Assembly: GCF_013911755.1 (NCBI RefSeq)
Contig: NZ_JACESP010000016.1
Span: forward strand, 31,709-95,708
DNA from: Sphingosinicella sp.
Lineage (GTDB): Bacteria > Pseudomonadota > Alphaproteobacteria > Sphingomonadales > Sphingomonadaceae
DNA: 64,000 nt
Reading direction: 5' to 3'
Shown: positions 60,166 through 64,000 of the stretch, one piece after another
Numbering within the stretch: position 1 is the first letter of the stretch
How the letters are laid out: each line of letters starts with the position of its first letter
Made by a program: the position numbers and the translations under genes
Notes under the pieces: model-generated
Seen by the model: the letters and a program-made list of their open reading frames with translations, nothing else
Told to the model about the DNA's origin: nothing
The model's database searches: none

Positions 60166-60885
60166 TCAGCCGGCGTGCCGCTTTTCCGCGTGGTGCTCTG
60201 CGTATGAGAAGAGGGCTTCCAAATCCTCGCGGCTGATATCGAAGCTTTCGTGCATGTCCTCGAGGGCGGCATCGATATCCTGCAGTTTCACACCGTTCTG
60301 GACGCGGACCGGTGCCGCCGGCTGATGCGGGTAGCTGTGGCCGCTCATACGGTGGAACAGCATGGCAATCCCGACGAGCGCGATGGAATTGATGCCGACG
60401 GGCATGAAGGCAAACTCGTAGCCGGACATGTGCACCGCGTGGCTGCCAATGACGGCAGTAAGCGCGGATGCACCCCCTGGGGGATGCAGACACCTGAGAA
60501 GTGACATGACGAGGATCGCCGCGCCGACCGCAACCCCTGCCGCAAGCACGAGGTCGGGGATCGCCCGGAACACGGCGACGCCGACCAGCGAAGAAATGAT
60601 ATTGCCGCCGACGGCGGGCCAGGGCTGCGCCATCGGACTGCTGGGCACCGCGAAGACGAGCACGGCCGATGCGCCGAGCGGCGCGACGATGAAGGGGAGG
60701 TCGGACCTCGTGTAGGGAAGGGCCGAGCAGATGAGAATGGTGAGCAGGATACCGATCGCCGCGCCGAAGCTTGCAATGGCGCGGCCACGAAAATCGGCAC
60801 CTGTAAGGATAGGACGGAAAAAGCGCACGGAGAGAAGGCCACTTCGTATGGTGATGAATCGCTGGTCACGAATGCTGCGGCCGCG
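60166..60885 (-). CDS. HPP family membrane protein
   Basis: A ~239-residue protein with four hydrophobic helices and the HPP signature LHPPGGASAL, preceded by FIVAPLGASAVLVFAVPSSPMAQPWPAVGGNIISS. HPP proteins have been linked to nitrite transport in chloroplasts and cyanobacteria; bacterial roles are unclear. The C-terminal ~60 residues (VQNGVKLQDIDAALEDMHESFDISREDLEALFSYAEHHAEKRHAG) are a soluble extension. The start is uncertain: Met at 60885 is the first plausible one, and upstream reading enters the flavohemoglobin remnant. Confidence 0.85.
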   Translation of the reverse strand, partial: RGRSIRDQRFITIRSGLLSVRFFRPILTGADFRGRAIASFGAAIGILLTILICSALPYTRSDLPFIVAPLGASAVLVFAVPSSPMAQPWPAVGGNIISSLVGVAVFRAIPDLVLAAGVAVGAAILVMSLLRCLHPPGGASALTAVIGSHAVHMSGYEFAFMPVGINSIALVGIAMLFHRMSGHSYPHQPAAPVRVQNGVKLQDIDAALEDMHESFDISREDLEALFSYAEHHAEKRHAG

Positions 60886-60947
60886 CATTCGTGACCAGAA
60901 AGAACTGTTTGAAGCCCTTAAACAAACGCCTTCCGGGTTGTCTTGAG

Positions 60948-61201
60948 TCAGGCCGCGAGCGGTTCGTCGGCGAAGCCGAAAAACGCATAATAGACGCGTC
61001 CTGAGGGCACGCCGCGAGCGACAAGGCCGACAGGGCGTGGCGCAGGAACGGACGCGGTCCGCAGACATAATAGTCGGCTTCAGCGACCGGCGTGTCTGCA
61101 ATCAGCCAATCGTCGGTGATGATCCCCGCGATATCATAGGCGCGGCCCGCAACTTCGTCGGCAACACCGGCGGGCGCTGCGACCTTGAGAACCGTGCCCA
61201 T
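60948..61201 (-). pseudogene. Flavohemoglobin (hmp) remnant
   Basis: GTVLKVAAPAG comes from the FAD domain and is joined directly to VADEVAGRAYDIAGIITDDWLIADTPVAEADYYVCGPRPFLRHALSA from the NAD domain, so an internal piece is gone. A frameshift follows, and the conserved C-terminus LVARGVPSGRVYYAFFGFADEPLAA is read in another frame to a TGA at 60948-60950. The globin half is absent. This was an NO dioxygenase; its loss is notable beside the retained qNOR/NnrS system. Confidence 0.8.
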
Positions 61202-61241
61202 GGGGGTCGCTGATGACCTTAAAGTCTGCTAAAGGGGACAG

Positions 61242-62387
61242 ATGCAACCGGCCCAGAGCGATTTGCTTCACGAGAATGCACCCCACACCCTCGATAGTCG
61301 GTCGGTCGAATTTTTGAGAAAAGTGTACTTGCGGACCTCTGAGCTGGGCCGGATTGGAGTTTGGGAGTGCGACCTTGCATCGGAAGCACTGATATGGACA
61401 GACACCGTCTATGATCTCTTCGACTTACCGAGGGGGTCTTTGGTATGTCGTGAAAACATACTTTGTTATTATGAACCAAATTCACGCCGGGAGATGGAAA
61501 GACTGCGCGCTCAGGCCATCGACCAATGCTCGACATTTACGGTCGATGTGGCGATCCGCACGCATAAGGGTAACGCGCGTTGGATCAGAATCACAGGCGA
61601 TGTCGAGCAAATAGCCGGCAAAGCGGCTCGAATTTTCGGAACGAAACAGGACATTACCATCGAAAAGGTGGCGCAAGAGCAGATTCAGGCTCTCCAAACA
61701 GAGCTTATCCATCTGTCTCGCCTGAGTGCTATCGATGCGATGAGATCCACTTTGGCCCACGAACTGAACCAGCCACTCGCCGCGATCGCTGTCTATGTAT
61801 CGGCCTTGCGAAACGTCTTGAAGGGAGGTCGAGTCGATCGCCAGGCGACGGCTCAAATCTTGGACGGCCTGGAAAGATGCGCTTTGAAAACTGGCCAAAT
61901 CGTCCGGGAGGTCGACAAGATATCGGCCAGCCGGAGGCCGCGGCCGATCCCCTTTGCCCTCGATGATACAATCCGGAAGGCTTGCGCGATCGCCCTCGCG
62001 GGTGCTCCAGACAACCCTACCGTGACTTATGTGATGGATGGCATTCTGCGTGGAGTTGGCGACCCCGTTCAAATCCAGCAGGTCTTGATTAACTTAATAT
62101 GCAATGCTTGTGATGCGATGTCACAATCACCACGGCGGGAACTGACAATAGTCACGGCGAAGGAAGATGAATATGTCGAGATTTCGGTTCATGATACGGG
62201 TCCCGGAATTGCCGCCGAAGTGATCGGGACGCTTTTTGAGTCCTTTGTATCGACAGATCCGGAGCGTGCCGGCATTGGCTTGTCTATTAGCCGGACGATC
62301 ATCGAAGCTCATGGGGGCAAACTGACCGCGCAGAACAGGGTGGAGGGCGGAGCCACGTTTCGTTTTACGATACCGGTGGCGGCATAG
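61242..62387 (+). CDS. PAS sensor histidine kinase (FixL-type kinase core)
   Basis: A 381-residue soluble kinase. PAS: LGRIGVWECDLASEALIWTDTVYDLFDLPRG...AIRTHKGNARWIRITGDVEQIAGKAARIFGTKQDIT. H box [15 protein letters not shown] box LINLICNACDAM, G boxes HDTGPGIA and AGIGLSIS, ending [14 protein letters not shown]. The core is close to that of the FixL gene in this window (HELNQPL...EAHGG). There are no membrane helices and no adjacent response regulator. Confidence 0.92.
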   Translation: MQPAQSDLLHENAPHTLDSRSVEFLRKVYLRTSELGRIGVWECDLASEALIWTDTVYDLFDLPRGSLVCRENILCYYEPNSRREMERLRAQAIDQCSTFTVDVAIRTHKGNARWIRITGDVEQIAGKAARIFGTKQDITIEKVAQEQIQALQTELIHLSRLSAIDAMRSTLAHELNQPLAAIAVYVSALRNVLKGGRVDRQATAQILDGLERCALKTGQIVREVDKISASRRPRPIPFALDDTIRKACAIALAGAPDNPTVTYVMDGILRGVGDPVQIQQVLINLICNACDAMSQSPRRELTIVTAKEDEYVEISVHDTGPGIAAEVIGTLFESFVSTDPERAGIGLSISRTIIEAHGGKLTAQNRVEGGATFRFTIPVAA

Positions 62388-62552
62388 GAAGAGGCTTACT
62401 CCTGCCAGCGGACCTGCCAAATTCCCAGCTTGTTTTTTGCGATAGATATCTGAACTCGCCAGCGTCCAGTTTCGGCGAGCCAAATTTCTTCGCAGAACAG
62501 CTACATTCCGCTACGCTCTCTCGCCAACGAAATAAAAAGAGGAGACGGGTGA

Positions 62553-63953
62553 ATGCCACAGAGGCCCCTGAAATCTTCCGAGGCACGTGCCGGGCAGTTG
62601 CAGAATGAACCAGATCGCTTCGCGGTTGCGGCGAAAACGACGCAAATGGCACTGTTCTTTACCGACGGTCCGGCGCCCGATGGGCCGATCATCTTCACCA
62701 ATGACGCCGCTCTGACGCTGACCGGCTTCACGCGCGGCGCGATTGTGGGCGAGCAGATCGATGTTGCCTTGCGCGATACCGTAGATCCCGGCTCGCTCTC
62801 GTCGATACGGCGCGCAATGGTGGGCGGTGGGGAGGGGGCTTGGGAGTTGACATGCCGCCGTGCCGACGGAAGTGAGTTCCTCGCTGTAGCCTTCCTAACC
62901 CCGGTGCATGATCAAGATGGCACCTTGCGGAAGAACTGTCTCGCGTTGGTCGATTTGGGCGGCCACATCGACCGACTTCTGCTTCAGCGAAACGAACTTC
63001 GCGCAGTCTACGAGAATGCCCCCGGCTTTATCGCGACGTCGCACGGTCCCGAGCACCGGTTTTCGTTCGCCAATGCTAGTTACAAGCAGTTTGTCGGCCG
63101 TGAAAAACTCGAGGGACTGACAGTCGCCGAGGCGTTGCCCGAACTGGTCGATCAGGGAATCATCGATCTTCTTGACGAAGTCTATCATACCGGCGAGCCG
63201 TTTTTGGGCATCAGCATGCCAATGCAGCTCTTCGATCCGACCGTCGGGTCGATAAGAACGCGTTACACCGATTTCGTCTATCAGCCGGTAAAAGACGTGA
63301 ACGGCATAGTCACTGGACTTTTCTGCGAAGGTTATGATGTCACATTGCAGCGGGAGGCGAGCGACGCGCTTGCCGTGCTGCAATCCGAACTGGTCCAAAT
63401 CACGCGTGTCAATACGATGGGCACGATGGCAGCCACTTTGGCACACGAACTCAATCAACCGTTGAGCGCGATTTCCAACTACGCCGCCGGTCTTAGGCAG
63501 TCGGGCACCGCAGCGCTGGATCCGGCGCTCTTCGAGCAAGCGATACAGGGAATTGAGGAGGCGTCCCAACGCGGTGCGGAGACGATCAGGATTCTGCGCG
63601 ATATGACCAGGCGGCGTGCGCCGGTCCGAGCGGTGTTCGATTTAAAATCCGCGGTAGCCGAATGCGTGAGTCTGGTTCAAATTTCGACCCTGCCGGAAAC
63701 CCGGATAATCAATCATGTTCCGGGAAACATCGCGGTGACGGCGGACCGAATTCAGCTTCAGCAAGTCGTCATTAACCTGTTGCGCAATGCCTGCGAGGCT
63801 GTGTCGGCGTCCGATCGCCGCGAGGTCATTATTGATGCTCGTGAGGACTGCGAGATGCTGGTCGTGAGTGTAACCGACACCGGTCCGGGTGTATCGATCG
63901 AGGCTGGGGTGAGAACGGCGGAGCAATATTCGACCACGGTAGCGGCGGGATAG
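62553..63953 (+). CDS. LOV-like PAS histidine kinase, truncated in the ATPase domain
   Basis: A 466-residue kinase. The first PAS (IIFTNDAALTLTGFTRGAIVGEQIDVALRD) has a LOV-like layout, but the NCRFLQ segment with the flavin-binding Cys is replaced, so photochemistry is unlikely. A second PAS (~140-265) is followed by an H box [14 protein letters not shown], an N box VINLLRNACEAV and a first G box DTGPGVS. The sequence then runs into IEAGVRTAEQYSTTVAAG and stops: the F and G2 boxes are missing. The junction is near 63900, and the following bases look unrelated, so the gene is probably interrupted or truncated. Confidence 0.85.
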   Translation: MPQRPLKSSEARAGQLQNEPDRFAVAAKTTQMALFFTDGPAPDGPIIFTNDAALTLTGFTRGAIVGEQIDVALRDTVDPGSLSSIRRAMVGGGEGAWELTCRRADGSEFLAVAFLTPVHDQDGTLRKNCLALVDLGGHIDRLLLQRNELRAVYENAPGFIATSHGPEHRFSFANASYKQFVGREKLEGLTVAEALPELVDQGIIDLLDEVYHTGEPFLGISMPMQLFDPTVGSIRTRYTDFVYQPVKDVNGIVTGLFCEGYDVTLQREASDALAVLQSELVQITRVNTMGTMAATLAHELNQPLSAISNYAAGLRQSGTAALDPALFEQAIQGIEEASQRGAETIRILRDMTRRRAPVRAVFDLKSAVAECVSLVQISTLPETRIINHVPGNIAVTADRIQLQQVVINLLRNACEAVSASDRREVIIDAREDCEMLVVSVTDTGPGVSIEAGVRTAEQYSTTVAAG

Positions 63954-64000
63954 TCCTGCTGCGGGCGGCGTAAAAGTCGTCCACCTTGAAGCCTTTCTGC

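Noticed and set aside
59973-60236. 87-codon open frame downstream of the HPP gene
   Set aside because: Arg/Ser-rich with no domain, and its 3' half is antisense to the HPP gene.
1-64000. CRISPR array or rRNA/tRNA gene
   Set aside because: No regularly spaced short repeats and no recognisable structural RNA were seen on reading both strands.

Overview
The window is high-GC DNA with the gene content of a sphingomonad-type alphaproteobacterium (Sphingomonas, Sphingopyxis, Novosphingobium or a relative). The pointers are a class II lasso-peptide locus with isopeptidase, TonB receptor, FecR and sigma factor, a MucR regulator, dedicated TonB-dependent receptors beside aromatic catabolic genes, an alphaproteobacterial FixLJ pair, a bacterial alternative oxidase and an ALAS-type HemA. 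No rRNA, tRNA or CRISPR array was seen. The species is not identifiable by eye.

Layout. (1) 1-8.8 kb: a lasso-peptide cluster. The end of the precursor gene, with an intact core, lies at the window edge, followed by maturation genes B and C. Convergent to them are a lasso isopeptidase, a TonB receptor, a FecR-like anti-sigma factor and an ECF sigma factor: peptide production on one strand, uptake, sensing and linearisation on the other. (2) 9.2-19.8 kb: an accessory, island-like stretch with mucR, a GC-extreme non-coding region containing a direct repeat, a nucleotidyltransferase-HEPN protein, an XRE regulator with an ImmA/IrrE protease, a ubiquitin-like conjugation operon (DUF2188, Ubl, E2, JAB-E1 fusion, DUF6527), a FitAB toxin-antitoxin pair, a MarR-like regulator, a phytanoyl-CoA-dioxygenase-like protein, a LuxR solo, and a DUF6499/DUF2285 gene split at a +1 slip site. 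The XRE/ImmA pair and the Ubl operon share the same promoter architecture and a 12-bp palindrome.

(3) 20.0-32.3 kb: an aromatic catabolic cluster with a diol dehydrogenase, a two-subunit Rieske dioxygenase, a LysR regulator, a TonB receptor, an extradiol-type VOC enzyme, a flavin monooxygenase, a BKACE-like enzyme, a cyclase-family hydrolase, an alpha/beta hydrolase and an SMP-30 lactonase. Two promoters share a 41-bp regulatory module. The cluster ends in wreckage of a ferredoxin reductase joined to an integrase remnant. (4) 33.2-39.3 kb: a second catabolic module with an alpha/beta hydrolase, TonB receptor, RidA, Rieske oxygenase, PPOX-fold protein and GntR/FCD regulator, tied together by the operator CTGTCAGACAG.

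(5) 39.4-48.9 kb: a zeta/ParD-like toxin-antitoxin pair, then an oxygen/nitric-oxide module: orphan receiver, alternative oxidase, heme-PAS FixL, FixJ, NnrS, quinol-type NO reductase and HemA. (6) 49.1-57.4 kb: an MHYT-GGDEF-EAL protein, an HWE hybrid kinase, an exported S8 protease with an exported low-complexity neighbour, and a divergent ECF sigma/anti-sigma pair separated by a 13-bp dyad. (7) 57.5-64 kb: an SRAP DNA-repair protein and a degenerate paralogue, small conserved proteins, an HPP membrane protein, a flavohemoglobin remnant and two PAS kinases. The second kinase is cut short near the window edge.
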